Shown: in pieces, positions 7,332 to 16,965 of the stretch | How positions within the stretch are numbered: position 1 is the stretch's first letter | Layout of the letters: each line of letters starts with the position of its first letter | DNA from: Planctomyces sp. | GTDB lineage: Bacteria > Planctomycetota > Planctomycetia > Planctomycetales > Planctomycetaceae | NCBI GenBank assembly: GCA_019636235.1 | Contig: JAHBXW010000001.1 | Coordinates: 1-64,000, forward strand | DNA: 64,000 bases | Direction: 5' to 3' | Notes under the pieces: model-generated | Told to the model about the DNA's origin: nothing | The model's database searches: none | The model's input: the letters and a program-made list of their open reading frames with translations, nothing else | Translations under genes and position numbers: made by a program

Positions 7332-8129
7332 ATGGACGTCGAACTGGAATCCGCGCTGGACGCTTTGACCGCGGCGGGCCGCATCGCCGGCTGGGAGCAT
7401 CACCGCGCGCTGGCGTCGACGAACGATCACGCGCTGGAGCGGATTCCCGCGCTGGCGGCGGAAGACCTGCCACACCTGGTGATCTCGGACGCGCAGACGG
7501 CCGGGCGGGGCCGCGGCGCGAATCGCTGGTGGTCCGCGCCCGGCGCGCTGTTGTTCACGCTGATAGTCGATCCGGAGGCGTGGCGGATCGATCAGCGGCT
7601 GTGGCCGAGGCTCTCAGTCGCGGTTGGCGGGGCGGTGGTGGAGGCGGTCGCCGCCCTGGGGGCAGGTTCCGCGGCGCAGTTGAAATGGCCGAACGACGTC
7701 TACATCGGCGGTCGCAAGGTGTGCGGAATTCTGGTCGAAGGTGGTGCGGGGACGACGGCCCGCGTGGCGATTGGCGTGGGCGTCAATGTGACGAATTCAT
7801 TCGAGGACGCTCCGGAAGAGGTGCGTGCCCGCGCCGCCTCGCTGAGCGACTGTGGAATGGGGGCCGTCGATCGGGCCGGAACGCTGGTCGCGATCCTCGA
7901 TCACCTGGCGCGTGATCTGGAATTGCTGACGGACGAGCCCGCAGGTCTGGTCGATCGCTGGCGGGGGCGATGTTTCCTCACAGGGCGGATGATCTCCGTG
8001 GAGTCGGCGGGGCAGATCCGCATCGGGGCCTGCCTGGGGCTGGAAGACGACGCGAGTCTCCTGCTGCAGACGGATGTCGGACTTGAGCGCTGCTATGCCG
8101 GCGTGGTGACGGTTCTCGACGCCGCGTGA
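7332..8129 (+). CDS. birA: Biotin--[acetyl-CoA-carboxylase] ligase
   Basis: 265 residues. Transfers biotin through biotinyl-AMP to the carboxyl carrier protein. The catalytic domain shows TAGRGRGANRWWS (57-69, the biotinyl-AMP loop, normally GRGRxGRxW), LKWPND (117-122) and KVCGILVE (129-136). A small C-terminal domain follows (about 215-265). There is no N-terminal helix-turn-helix, so it is a monofunctional ligase that should not repress transcription. Convergent with the hydantoinase-like gene that ends at 8190. Confidence 0.9.
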   Translation: MDVELESALDALTAAGRIAGWEHHRALASTNDHALERIPALAAEDLPHLVISDAQTAGRGRGANRWWSAPGALLFTLIVDPEAWRIDQRLWPRLSVAVGGAVVEAVAALGAGSAAQLKWPNDVYIGGRKVCGILVEGGAGTTARVAIGVGVNVTNSFEDAPEEVRARAASLSDCGMGAVDRAGTLVAILDHLARDLELLTDEPAGLVDRWRGRCFLTGRMISVESAGQIRIGACLGLEDDASLLLQTDVGLERCYAGVVTVLDAA

Positions 8130-8189
8130 GTCGTGGCGAATGCGTCGTACGAGAAGAAACTGTGCACGGCCCGTTTGAAGCGCGGCGTG

Positions 8190-9212
8190 TCAGGGGCGTT
8201 CCTGGGCCAGCCGCGCCAGCGCGTACGCGCACGCGGCGGACGAGTGCTGGGGGCCCAGTGTCTCCGCGAGCGACAGTCGCCGCGCGCGCCGCACCGATTC
8301 CCCTGATTCGTCGAGCGCCGCCCGTGCGAGGAATTCGCCCGAACCCGAGACAACGACCGTTTCCGGCGGCTCAGGGAATCGGCGGATGACGCGCGCGATC
8401 GATGCCGCGATGCGCAGCTTCTGCGCGGTCGCCAACTCGCCGGCAATCTCCAGCGCGTCCTCGAGTTCACACTCCTCGCGATCGCAACAGATCATCCGGG
8501 CCAGGCGGTCGAGCGCGGCGTCCCGCGTCGCTGGGCGGCCGTTCGCCGTACTGCGGTCGGCGGGATCCTCCGAGATCTCCCCCAACAGCAGATGGACATC
8601 CAGCGTCGTGGCGAAAGTTTCTGCGGCCAGCGGACAATTTCGGCGGCGGAACGTGACCGCGTTGGCGAGCGTATTGACGGGCGTGCGCCGCGCTCCGGTG
8701 TAGACCAGCTCTCCCGAGATCAGCCGTTCGGAGTCGGTGCGGCCTTCCGGGTCGGGAAAACCCTCCTTCAGCGGCACGATGTCGGTCGTCGTCGAGCCGA
8801 CGTCCACCAGCAGCGCATGTCCGACGGGAGCAACCCGGCCGCACCAGGTGGCGAGCGCATGCCAGTTCGCCGCGGCGACAAGGATGGGCTCATCGCGGGC
8901 GTCGTCCGGGGAGACGAATTCGCCGGCCGTCGTCCAGACATCGAGGGTTCGCCCCGCGCTCGCGGACTCGGCGGCGGCCACCAGGCGCTGAACGCCGTCC
9001 CGCTTCGTTGTAAAGCAGTCGGCCAGCTCGCCCGTCATCGTGAGGGCCCAGCGCGTGGCCTGGGGGAAATGCTTGTCCGAGAGGCGCCGCAGCAGGCCGG
9101 CCAGTTCATCCGGATGGTCCCAGAGTGCGAACTCGACCTGGATCGAGCGCTGCTCGCCGTCCGACGCCTTGATGTTCGCCCCGCCGATGTCCCAGCCCAC
9201 AATGCCTGACAT
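8190..9212 (-). CDS. Hydantoinase/oxoprolinase-like protein of the H4MPT/methanofuran C1 pathway
   Basis: 340 residues. The N-terminus GWDIGGANIK (6-15) and LVDVGSTTTDI (135-145) are the phosphate-binding loops of the ASKHA/hydantoinase fold, as in the protein family found with tetrahydromethanopterin-linked C1 genes and with methanofuran synthesis (MfnF-like). GGAGG four to eight bases before ATG 9212 decides the start; an earlier in-frame start would overlap the upstream gene. It lies 37 bp after the ATP-grasp gene on the same strand, and that pairing supports a cofactor-side-chain role. Planctomycetes are known to carry this C1 pathway. The exact reaction in bacteria is inference. Confidence 0.75.
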   Translation of the reverse strand: MSGIVGWDIGGANIKASDGEQRSIQVEFALWDHPDELAGLLRRLSDKHFPQATRWALTMTGELADCFTTKRDGVQRLVAAAESASAGRTLDVWTTAGEFVSPDDARDEPILVAAANWHALATWCGRVAPVGHALLVDVGSTTTDIVPLKEGFPDPEGRTDSERLISGELVYTGARRTPVNTLANAVTFRRRNCPLAAETFATTLDVHLLLGEISEDPADRSTANGRPATRDAALDRLARMICCDREECELEDALEIAGELATAQKLRIAASIARVIRRFPEPPETVVVSGSGEFLARAALDESGESVRRARRLSLAETLGPQHSSAACAYALARLAQERP

Positions 9213-9249
9213 GGTGCCTCCGCTCCGCGTTGTCCGTTCGCAAGCAACG

Positions 9250-10278
9250 TTACAGTGCCGCCGCCAGGTCCGCGACGCTGAACTCAACCGGCTCGCGGCC
9301 CCAGCCTCGCGGCCCCGCCTCGAGCGCCAGCAGACTCGCGAACAGGTTGTGCGTCGCGAGCCGCCGGCAACCGACGTAGCTGGTCGTCAGGCGGGGATTG
9401 ATGTCGACGACCTGGAGCGTGCCGTCGGCCGCCTGCACGAAATCGAACCCGATCGGTCCGACACAGGGCGCCTGGGCGCCGGCGGACAGCGCCGCCGCCG
9501 CGGACAGCGCCAGGGCCTGCAGCGGCGCCGGGTCGACGTCAGCAGGGATCCGCCCCCCGAGATACCGGAATCGTCCGTCATCGCTGAGCCGTTGCTCCGC
9601 GACTGGCGCGAGGTCGACGAGCGCGCCCGCTGCGTCAAACAGCGCCAGACAGGACAGACTGCGACCCGCGACGAACGGCTGGATAATGGCCGCGTCCGGT
9701 TCCGCCAGACCGGGCGCCTCGGTGAGGGCGCCCCCAAGCCGGTCAAGGCTCTGGACGAGAGCGACATCCTGCGAACCCGCGCCCAGCCGGGGCTTGACGA
9801 CCCAGGGCAGGGGGAACGGCGGGACATCGTTCGACAGCCGGTGCGTCGAGATGGTCGGAATGCCTCTCTGGTCGAGCGTTTCGAACGTCAGCCATTTGTC
9901 GGCCGCGATCCGCACGACCGCGGGCGGGCAGTTCAACAGCACGCTGTCCGGGCGGCGCAGGGCATCGGCCCGTTCGATCCGGCGCTGCAACTCGCCTCCA
10001 AGCTCCGGGGCGATCACGAGAATGACATCGGCGGCGGCGCATTCCTCCCGGAACAGGTCGCGTTCGCTGGCCACGGACTCGGCGACTCGCTGCTCGATGC
10101 CGTGCGGCAGCGGCGCGATGCGCGGATCGCGGGTCGTGACGACGCGGGCGTCCGCAATGGCGGAGAAGTCCCGTGCGACGGCGCTCCACATGGCCCGGCC
10201 TTCGGCCGCGAGCGATGGGGGCAGGGGCGCGTCCGCGAGCCCGCCGCCGGAGACGAACTCGAAGACGAAGACGCGCAT
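9250..10278 (-). CDS. ATP-grasp protein, tyramine-glutamate ligase (MfnD)-like
   Basis: 342 residues. Starts RVFVFEFVSGGG, a hallmark of the ATP-grasp proteins linked to methanofuran synthesis and bacterial H4MPT operons. ATP-grasp features include WVVKPRLGAGS (about 159-169), IIQPFVAGRSLS (about 198-209) and the magnesium-binding VVDINPRLT (about 290-298). Such enzymes join a carboxylate to an amine with ATP; glutamate addition to tyramine is the archaeal precedent. The ATG at 10278 overlaps the TGA of the HDOD gene (TGATG), so the two are translationally coupled; GTG 10281 is an alternative start. Confidence 0.75.
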   Translation of the reverse strand: MRVFVFEFVSGGGLADAPLPPSLAAEGRAMWSAVARDFSAIADARVVTTRDPRIAPLPHGIEQRVAESVASERDLFREECAAADVILVIAPELGGELQRRIERADALRRPDSVLLNCPPAVVRIAADKWLTFETLDQRGIPTISTHRLSNDVPPFPLPWVVKPRLGAGSQDVALVQSLDRLGGALTEAPGLAEPDAAIIQPFVAGRSLSCLALFDAAGALVDLAPVAEQRLSDDGRFRYLGGRIPADVDPAPLQALALSAAAALSAGAQAPCVGPIGFDFVQAADGTLQVVDINPRLTTSYVGCRRLATHNLFASLLALEAGPRGWGREPVEFSVADLAAAL

Positions 10279-11246
10279 CACCCCGCCGATTCCGCGAGGT
10301 CGGGAACGGCCATTGCGTCTGAGCTGTCGCCAATCTGGCGTTCCAGTTGACGCCGGGCCTCGGCCATGACTTCTTCCGCCGATCCGAGCAGCGATGTGTT
10401 CGCCCGCAGAATGCCGGCGCAGGCGCCGACGCGCTCTCGGACGGCGCCGAGGAAATCGTCGGACTCATCCGCCGTCATGCCGTAGAGCGTTCTGGCAAGG
10501 TCGCTGACGCGGTCGAACGCCGCTCCCTTGCAGGCGTCGCAAAACATGCTGCCGACCGCCGTGGCGACGGCGATGCCATGGACGAGCGGCCGGCTCTCGC
10601 CAGACGGCTGGCTCTGCAGGTCGGCCAGGCTGGCGTTTCGAAGCCGTACCGCTTCGCTGAACTCCGCGGGGAGCCGCCAGTTGCGGAACAGGGCGACGGC
10701 GAGATCGGAATGCGTCAGTCCGAACGCCGCCCGCTCCAGGTCGTCCGCCCGCTGGGGGTCATGCCGGATCTGATCCGCCACGATGCAGTACTCGTCCGGA
10801 TGCGACTTGAGCATCGCCAGCCGGCCAATGTCGGCCAACAGGCCGGCTGTGAAGTGCTCCGCCTCAAGCGCCCGGGCCCGGCGACGCGCCAGCAGTTCCG
10901 CGGTGATGGCGAGAATCACCGATCGCAGCCAGACGTCGCGATATAGCGCGGCCAGCGGGCCGGGCTTCATCGAGTCTTCGCTGAGCGTGAAGCACAGCAC
11001 CAGCGACGTGACGCGCCGGGCTCCGAGCATGCCGATCGCCCGGCCCAGATCGGACAGCGGACGCCCGACGCCGAACTCGACCGAGCCGGCGGCGCGCAGC
11101 ACGCTCGCCGTCAATGCCGGATCGGGGCGCAGGATCTCCGTGATCGACGCCAGGTTGACGTCCGGATCCGCGAACCGCTGCAGCAGCCGGACGGCGACCG
11201 TCGGCAGCGTCGGCAGGCGAGTGAACTTTGTGAGATCGATTGACAC
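10278..11246 (-). CDS. HDOD domain protein
   Basis: About 322 residues from GTG 11246. The sequence TKFTRLPTLPTVAVRLLQ followed by ASITEILRPDPALTASVLR is the start of an HDOD domain, a non-catalytic relative of HD hydrolases used in signalling and cell-cycle control. The domain runs to about residue 210. The C-terminal 110 residues are helical and unassigned. An ATG at 11303 in the same frame would add 19 residues that do not look like domain sequence and lack an RBS. It is the first gene of a three-gene minus-strand operon with the two cofactor genes, coupled to the next by TGATG. Confidence 0.78.
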   Translation of the reverse strand: MSIDLTKFTRLPTLPTVAVRLLQRFADPDVNLASITEILRPDPALTASVLRAAGSVEFGVGRPLSDLGRAIGMLGARRVTSLVLCFTLSEDSMKPGPLAALYRDVWLRSVILAITAELLARRRARALEAEHFTAGLLADIGRLAMLKSHPDEYCIVADQIRHDPQRADDLERAAFGLTHSDLAVALFRNWRLPAEFSEAVRLRNASLADLQSQPSGESRPLVHGIAVATAVGSMFCDACKGAAFDRVSDLARTLYGMTADESDDFLGAVRERVGACAGILRANTSLLGSAEEVMAEARRQLERQIGDSSDAMAVPDLAESAG

Positions 11247-11516
11247 GGTCGCCACGCTTCCAGAGCGGACAAGTGGAAATGCGGGCCACGCAACGGCATG
11301 CATCGATCGGGACGCGGTCGTCCCTCCACACAATTGTAGCTCCCGCCGTGGAACCCGGATTGGAAAGCCGCCGATCCGCTGCGGGCAAGTCGACGGTCTT
11401 CGTTGCGAGAATCGTTGCGGACGTCGCAGTCGGCGCCGCAGGCACAATCGGGACGCATTCCGCGCCAGCGCGCGGCGGAGCGTAGCGGAACCGGTCGCGC
11501 GATTTCGCCGCGCCCG

Positions 11517-12485
11517 TCAGCTGAGGCCCCGGGCGGCAAGCGCGACGGCCCCCAGAATTCCGGCACGGTCGCCGACCAGAGATCCTTCCACGCGGACGGT
11601 TTCCGGTGGAAACATTCGCACGCGGCGGTGCACCTCTTCGCGCACGCGTTCGATCAGCACCTGGCCGATCCGCGACACGCCCCCGCCGATCACGATCAGG
11701 TCCGGATGAACGCCCGTCACGAGGTTCGCGACGCCGATGCCCAGCCATCGGGCGGCGCCCTGAATGGCGTCGAAGCAGGCGGTGTCCCCTGCGTCCGCGG
11801 CCTCGGCGACCGTTCTCGCCGTGATCAGCGCCGGTTCGCCATGGACATGCTCGCGCAGGATCGGCGCCAGGCCCATCAGGACCAGCCGCACCCCCTCCGC
11901 GGCGATGGCCGTGCCGCTGGCGAGCGTCTCCAGGCAGCCGTGATTTCCGCAGCCGCACAGCGGGCCGTCGGGCAGGATCGTCATGTGCCCAATCTCCCCC
12001 GCCGCGCCGAGCGGACCCAGCCGGAGTTTGCCGTCCATCACCACGCCCCCGCCGATGCCCGTGCCGATCGCCATAAAGACCATCGACAGCTTGCCGCCTC
12101 CCTCGCGGCCGTGGCCGAACGCCAGTTCGCCGAGCGTGGCGGTCCGCACGTCGTTGAGCAGCGCGACCGGACAGCCGACCTGGCTGGACAGCATGTCGGC
12201 CGCCGGAACGTCCCGCCAATGCCCGGTCAGGTTCGGCAGAAAACGCGTCACCCCGCGGGTCAGATCGACTAGTCCGGGCACGCCCATGCCGAGCCGCTGG
12301 GGCTTCAGGCCCGACTCCGCCGTCAGCCAGTTGATCGTATCGCCGATTCGTTTGAGGACGTCGGTCGGCCCGAAGTGCGAATCCGTGGGAATCGATCGCT
12401 CGATGAGCAATTCGCCCTCGGCCGTGCCGAGCGCGCACTTGATGGACGTGCCTCCGAGGTCCACGCCGGCAAACGCCGAATGCAT
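11517..12485 (-). CDS. ROK family sugar kinase (glucokinase-like)
   Basis: 322 residues. Phosphate loops FAGVDLGGTSIK (5-16) and AIGTGIGGG (139-147), the GEIGHM motif (163-168) and the zinc-binding CGCGNHGCLE (177-186) identify a ROK protein. No N-terminal winged helix, so a kinase rather than a repressor; glucose is the likeliest substrate, but N-acetylhexosamines are possible. GGGGAGA and GGGA upstream of ATG 12485 support the start. No sugar operon is adjacent; XerC-like gene lies upstream on the same strand after 141 bp. Confidence 0.83.
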   Translation of the reverse strand: MHSAFAGVDLGGTSIKCALGTAEGELLIERSIPTDSHFGPTDVLKRIGDTINWLTAESGLKPQRLGMGVPGLVDLTRGVTRFLPNLTGHWRDVPAADMLSSQVGCPVALLNDVRTATLGELAFGHGREGGGKLSMVFMAIGTGIGGGVVMDGKLRLGPLGAAGEIGHMTILPDGPLCGCGNHGCLETLASGTAIAAEGVRLVLMGLAPILREHVHGEPALITARTVAEAADAGDTACFDAIQGAARWLGIGVANLVTGVHPDLIVIGGGVSRIGQVLIERVREEVHRRVRMFPPETVRVEGSLVGDRAGILGAVALAARGLS

Positions 12486-12626
12486 TCCCTGATCTCCCCG
12501 AATGCCTCTGACCGCCATTCCCACCCTGGCTGGCGCTTCCGTCGCCGCCGGCACCGATTCTGGATGCGCGGAACGCGGTTGACCAGCCCGTGTTTGGGGA
12601 TCGCGAAACTGGCGGGAAGTGCGGCC

Positions 12627-13544
12627 TCACTCGGGCGCGCGGTTCGCTGCCGCGTGCGGGTGCGCCTGATCGTAGGTTTCCCGCATCCGGCGCGTGCTGA
12701 CGTGCGTGTAGATCTGCGTCGTCGTCAGGCTCTTGTGGCCCAGCATCTCCTGGACGCTGCGCAGATCGGCGCCGCCGTCCAGCAGGTGAGTCGCAAACGT
12801 ATGCCGCAGCGTGTGAGGCGTGGCGCTGGTCGACAACCCGGCCTGTTGCAGGTGTTTCTGCAGCATCCGTCCGACGCTGCGGGTCGTCAGCCGCTGGCCG
12901 AACCGGTTCAGGAACAGCGCCTTGGGATCGACTGAGTGCGTCAGCTCGAATGATTTGCGTTCGGCCAGCCAGTCGTCGAGCGCCCGGGCCGCGAACCGAC
13001 CCACCGGCGCGATGCGTTCTTTTCGCCCCTTGCCGCGGACCCGCAGGATGTTCGCCGAGCGGTCCCAGTCTTCAATATTCAGGCCCACCAGCTCCGCCAC
13101 GCGCAGGCCAGCGGAGTACATCGTCTCCAGCATCGCCCGGTCGCGGGCGCCCAGCGGCTCGGCGGCCGTGGGCGTTTCAACGAGCTGCGTGACCTGCTCC
13201 GTGCCCAGGAAGTTCGGCAGCGACCGGCCAATTCGCGGAGTCCGCAGAGCCTTGGCGGGGTTGGAGGATGTCAGCCCCTCGCGGGTCGTATACCGGAACA
13301 GGCTGCGCAGGCAGGCCAGCCGACGGGCGATCGTGGTCCGCGCGTAGTTGCATTCATGCAGATACGCGACATACGCGCGGAGCATCGGAATATCGACCTG
13401 CTCGACCGCCGGGATCCGCCCGACCCGGTCCTGCAGATAGTCGAAGAAGCTGTTCAGGTCCTCCTTGTAGGACTTGAGCGTGAGTTCCGAGGCGTTGCGC
13501 TCGAGTTGCAGATAACGCAGGAATCGGGCGGACGCGTTCTGCAC
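12627..13544 (-). CDS. xerC: Tyrosine recombinase XerC/XerD-like
   Basis: 305 residues, the usual length of Xer proteins that resolve chromosome dimers at dif. N-terminal SAM-like core-binding domain occupies about 1-95; catalytic domain 115-300. The full active site can be read: Arg148 in AGLRVAEL, Lys172 in GKGRKE, His244/Arg247 in [10 protein letters not shown], His270 in [10 protein letters not shown] and the nucleophile Tyr279 in IYTHV. No excisionase or phage genes are near, so a housekeeping role is likelier than an integron or phage integrase. Whether it is XerC or XerD cannot be told. Confidence 0.87.
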   Translation of the reverse strand: MQNASARFLRYLQLERNASELTLKSYKEDLNSFFDYLQDRVGRIPAVEQVDIPMLRAYVAYLHECNYARTTIARRLACLRSLFRYTTREGLTSSNPAKALRTPRIGRSLPNFLGTEQVTQLVETPTAAEPLGARDRAMLETMYSAGLRVAELVGLNIEDWDRSANILRVRGKGRKERIAPVGRFAARALDDWLAERKSFELTHSVDPKALFLNRFGQRLTTRSVGRMLQKHLQQAGLSTSATPHTLRHTFATHLLDGGADLRSVQEMLGHKSLTTTQIYTHVSTRRMRETYDQAHPHAAANRAPE

Positions 13545-13595
13545 GTGGCGGCCTTGGGGATGGGTGACGACAACCTGGCGCGGACGCCGGATCGA

Positions 13596-14264
13596 TCAGG
13601 CCGCTTTGCGGCGGGGCTGGCGGGTCCGGGGCAGCACGGCCGTACGGGCCTGGCGATGCCATTCCAGCCGGGTGACCGGGGCGTCGGGGATCGTCACCGA
13701 GATCAACTGCAGGTCCAGCCGCGGAGTCTTCTTCAGGAAGCCCAGCGACAGCCACCAGCCGAGCCCGTCGGCGTAGGGGTGGACGCGGCGCTGAGCGGTG
13801 AAGGCTTCCAGGTGCCGGTCCCAGCGGGCGGCCCAGTCGGCCGCCGAGGCGTCATCGCGTCCCTGTCGGGGCTCGACGATGATCATTCGTCCGCCGGGCT
13901 TGAGGCAGGACAACAGGTTGGCGGTGGCGACATGGTGCTCGGCCGTCGCCAGTTCACCCCGGAAGGCGGGATTGGGCCGCACGACGACAAGATCGAAGTG
14001 GTGTTGCGGGAACGTCATCGCCGAGCACAGGCTGCCGAAGGCGAACTGCGACTTTGGCGCGAGAAGCGGACCAGCCGCCGCGCCGAGATCGAAGCCGTAG
14101 GCGTCAACGCCGCGAGAGATCAGCAGGGCGAGGGACTCCCCTCGTCCGCACCCGACTTCCAGGACGCGCCGCGGCGAAGCGGCAGGCAGTCCGGACAGGG
14201 CCTTGTTCCAGAATCGCGCGTGCAGGCTGGGGATCGGGCGAACCGCGACTGCTTCCGACGACAT
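13596..14264 (-). CDS. Class I SAM-dependent methyltransferase
   Basis: 222 residues. Motif I RVLEVGCGRGES (33-44) is clear, followed by GFDLGAA (57-63, acidic residue), FDLVVVRPNPAF (90-101) and LKPGGRMIIVEP (120-131). The C-terminus ends in a short Arg/Lys-rich tail. Substrate unknown. 51 bp separate its stop from the start of the recombinase gene downstream on the same strand, so they may be co-transcribed. Confidence 0.78.
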   Translation of the reverse strand: MSSEAVAVRPIPSLHARFWNKALSGLPAASPRRVLEVGCGRGESLALLISRGVDAYGFDLGAAAGPLLAPKSQFAFGSLCSAMTFPQHHFDLVVVRPNPAFRGELATAEHHVATANLLSCLKPGGRMIIVEPRQGRDDASAADWAARWDRHLEAFTAQRRVHPYADGLGWWLSLGFLKKTPRLDLQLISVTIPDAPVTRLEWHRQARTAVLPRTRQPRRKAA

Positions 14265-14729
14265 TTCGTCGCTCCTCCGTGAACCGACGCAAGCGCTGCG
14301 TCGTGGATCGTTTGTGCCGGTCCTGACGTCCGTCGACCGGGAGCAGCCGCCGACACTGCCCTGACCCGCAGGGGGAGGGGGCGGCTCACCAGCAGATATC
14401 GAAACCTCCGCGGGACAAGTTCAGCAAACCGGCGGGGGACTGGACGTCCGCTGCAACCGGCCTCCAACAGCGCACGAGACTCCGCACATTCCGGCGACGC
14501 CGATCGCAGCGGCGGCCATCGATGGGGAAGGCGGCGGTTGAGCGGCAAGTCCTGTGAACGGGGGCGGTTTGGCGGGGGAATCCGCGGCTGCCGCCGCCGG
14601 GCGAAGTTGATCGGCGGGGCGTTGTGATCCGCGCCCGGGTCTCCTAAAATGGGAGTTTTCCCGCTGCCGGACGTCGCCCAGCGGCCGCCGCCGATTCCGG
14701 CGAACTCGTCCTGACTTTTTTCTCGGCAG
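14265..14729. other. Divergent intergenic region
   Basis: 465 bp between a minus-strand methyltransferase and the plus-strand nuclease gene. It contains the predicted promoter at 14622-14650; the rest is GC-rich with no recognisable RNA or coding signal. Confidence 0.45.
14622..14650 (+). promoter_or_regulatory. Predicted sigma-70-type promoter upstream of the YhaM-like gene
   Basis: TTGTGA (14622-14627) and TAAAAT (14645-14650) with a 17-bp spacer, 80 bp before the ATG at 14730. The -10 box sits between short CTCC and GGGAG arms that could also pair. Confidence 0.5.
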
Positions 14730-15707
14730 ATGCCTCGACAATCCGTCAACACCCTCTCGGACGGCGTGTCCGTCGACGAGATTTACCTGTTGTCCGACAA
14801 GCAGTTGCGCGCCAATCGCAACGCCGACCTGTACCTGCTCGCGCAGCTCCGCGACAAAACCGGACAGGTCAGCGGGCTGCTGTGGAACGTCACCGAGGAA
14901 TCCGTCGGCCACATCCGACAGGGGGATTACGTCAAGGTCCGCGGCAAGGTGCAGGTTTACCAGGGGCACCTGCAGGTGATCGTCAAGGACATCAGCCACG
15001 TCCCCGACGCGATTGTGAACTCCGCGGACTTCCAGGCCGCGCCGACCGTCAGCGCCGATTCGCTCCTGCCCCGGTTGCAGGACATGCTGGCCGGGCTGCA
15101 GCCCGCGCCGCTGCGCGACGTGCTGCTGTCGTTCCTGGACGATCCGGACACGCTGCAGCCGTTCTTGAGAGCGCCGGCCGGCATTCGCCTGCACCATGCC
15201 TTCCACGGCGGGCTGATCGAGCATGTCGTCAGCGTCATGGACGCCGCGACCCGCCTGGCCGACCTGTATCCCCGGATCGACTTCAACCTCGTGCTGGCCG
15301 GCGCGTTTCTGCACGACATCGGCAAGATTCGTGAACTCAGCTTCGACACGACATTCATCTACACCGATGAGGGGCAGTTGCTGGGGCATCTGCTGATCGG
15401 CGTCGAGATGCTGAATGAGAAGATCGCCGCCTGGGAGGCCCGGACGGGCGAGGCGTTTCCTGAGGACCTGGCGATGCGGCTCAAGCACATGATCCTGAGC
15501 CACCACGGCAGCCACGAGTTCGGCAGCCCCAAACTGCCGATGACGCCCGAGGCCGTCGTCCTGCATTACCTGGACACGCTGGACGCCAAGGTCCATGAGT
15601 TCCAGTCGCTGATCGACAGCGATCCGAACTCCCAGTCCGCCTGGACGCCGTTCCAGTCAAGCATTCAGCGAAAGGTCTACAAGGGAGCGCTGGAACACCG
15701 AACCTGA
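14730..15707 (+). CDS. 3'-5' exoribonuclease YhaM family (OB-fold + HD domain)
   Basis: 325 residues. Residues about 15-95 form an OB-fold nucleic acid-binding domain; the HD domain follows with HHAFHGGLIEHV (155-166), FLHDIGK (193-199), LSHHG (256-260) and YLDTLDAK (280-287), the metal-binding set of this nuclease family. YhaM degrades single-stranded RNA and DNA from the 3' end. ATG 14730 lies downstream of a good promoter. Ornithine carbamoyltransferase follows 123 bp later on the same strand. Confidence 0.85.
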   Translation: MPRQSVNTLSDGVSVDEIYLLSDKQLRANRNADLYLLAQLRDKTGQVSGLLWNVTEESVGHIRQGDYVKVRGKVQVYQGHLQVIVKDISHVPDAIVNSADFQAAPTVSADSLLPRLQDMLAGLQPAPLRDVLLSFLDDPDTLQPFLRAPAGIRLHHAFHGGLIEHVVSVMDAATRLADLYPRIDFNLVLAGAFLHDIGKIRELSFDTTFIYTDEGQLLGHLLIGVEMLNEKIAAWEARTGEAFPEDLAMRLKHMILSHHGSHEFGSPKLPMTPEAVVLHYLDTLDAKVHEFQSLIDSDPNSQSAWTPFQSSIQRKVYKGALEHRT

Positions 15708-15830
15708 CCCTGGAATTCCGTGTCCGGGGACGTTTTCCGCATCCGCGCCAGCCCCTTCGGCGTTGAACCAGCGGGCCCGCTTCAATTCGCCGGACCGCTT
15801 CCCAAATTGCAGATGGAAAGACGTGAGCCG

Positions 15831-16799
15831 ATGCAACACCTCACGACCATGGCGTCCCTGGAGCCTGTTCACACGGCGGCGCTCCTCGCGCTGGCCGAGC
15901 AGATCAAATCGGAATGGCGCAACGGCGACCGCCTGCCGCTCCTCGCCGGCCACGTCCTGACCCAGGTTTTCGAAAAGCCGTCGCTCCGCACGCGCGTCAG
16001 CTTTGAAGCCGCCATGCAGCAGCTCGGCGGCAGCAGCATTTTCCTGTCCGCCGCAGACGCCGGCCTGAACGGTCGCGAATCGGTCGCGGACGTGGCGCGG
16101 GTGCTGGGGGGCTATTCCGACGTCATCGTCCTGCGGACGTTCCGGCAGGATCTGATCGATGAGTTCGCGCGGTTCGCGTCCTGTCCGGTGGTGAACGGGC
16201 TGTCGGACGATGACCATCCCTGCCAGGCGCTGACGGACCTGTTCACGATGCGCGAGGCGTGCGGCCCTCTGGAGGGGCTGACGCTGGCGTATGTCGGGGA
16301 CGGCAACAATGTGGCGCGGTCGCTGGCGATCGCCTGCGCGCACCTGGGGGTGGCGTTCCGCATCGCCGCCCCTGAGGGGTATCAGCTCGATCCGAAGCTG
16401 TTCGCTGAAATCCAGGCGCGGATTCCGGCGGCCGATCTCGCGGCGGTCGACGATCCGCACGCGGCCGTCAAGGGCGCCAACGTCGTCTACACCGACGTCT
16501 GGGCCAGCATGGGGCAGGAATCCGAAAAGGACGTCCGGGCGAAGGCCTTCAAGGCCTACCAGGTGAACGCCTCGCTGATGAAGACGGCCGGAAAGCAGGC
16601 GAAATTCATGCACTGCCTGCCGGCCCGGCGGGGGTTGGAAGTCACCGACGATGTGATGGAAAGTCCGCAGAGCATTGTGTTTCAGCAGGCTGAGAACCGG
16701 ATGCACGTGGCCAAGGCGGTGCTGGTGCGGCTGATCCAGGGGGTCGAGCCGGGGACGCGGGTCGTGAGCCCCGATCACCGCCGCGTGGCGGGGACGTAG
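15831..16799 (+). CDS. argF: Ornithine carbamoyltransferase
   Basis: 322 residues. Makes citrulline from ornithine and carbamoyl phosphate in arginine synthesis. Carbamoyl phosphate site FEKPSLRTRVSFE (47-59, the FxKxSxRTR signature), DDDHPCQALTDL (126-137) and ornithine-site MHCLPARRG (260-268) are all present. Start at ATG 15831 fits the family's MxHLxT opening; in-frame starts at 15813 and further upstream would add atypical residues. No other arginine genes are adjacent, so the pathway is dispersed. Confidence 0.93.
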   Translation: MQHLTTMASLEPVHTAALLALAEQIKSEWRNGDRLPLLAGHVLTQVFEKPSLRTRVSFEAAMQQLGGSSIFLSAADAGLNGRESVADVARVLGGYSDVIVLRTFRQDLIDEFARFASCPVVNGLSDDDHPCQALTDLFTMREACGPLEGLTLAYVGDGNNVARSLAIACAHLGVAFRIAAPEGYQLDPKLFAEIQARIPAADLAAVDDPHAAVKGANVVYTDVWASMGQESEKDVRAKAFKAYQVNASLMKTAGKQAKFMHCLPARRGLEVTDDVMESPQSIVFQQAENRMHVAKAVLVRLIQGVEPGTRVVSPDHRRVAGT

Positions 16800-16896
16800 G
16801 AAATCGGGGCCGGACTGGGCGGCACGGCGGTGGGCGGGGGCGGCCTGGGGGACATCGGCGTCCTCCGGCGCGTGGCGTTCCGCAACACTTGACGGC

Positions 16897-16925
16897 TTGA
16901 ATTCCGTCCGTCCGGGGCTGATAAT
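16897..16925 (+). promoter_or_regulatory. Predicted sigma-70-type promoter for the DksA-like gene
   Basis: TTGAAT (16897-16902), 17 bp, then GATAAT (16920-16925) preceded by T to give an extended TGATAAT. Start codon follows about 40-50 bp later. A second TTGACG at 16889 is less well spaced. Confidence 0.55.
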
Positions 16926-16965
16926 CACAGGTCTATCGTGATTTCCCGCGTTTTCTGACACGAAA

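Noticed and set aside
5639..7384. A 581-codon frame antisense to the sigma factor and methyltransferase genes
   Set aside because: Arg/Ser-rich composition typical of antisense frames in GC-rich DNA; both genes on the plus strand have complete domains.
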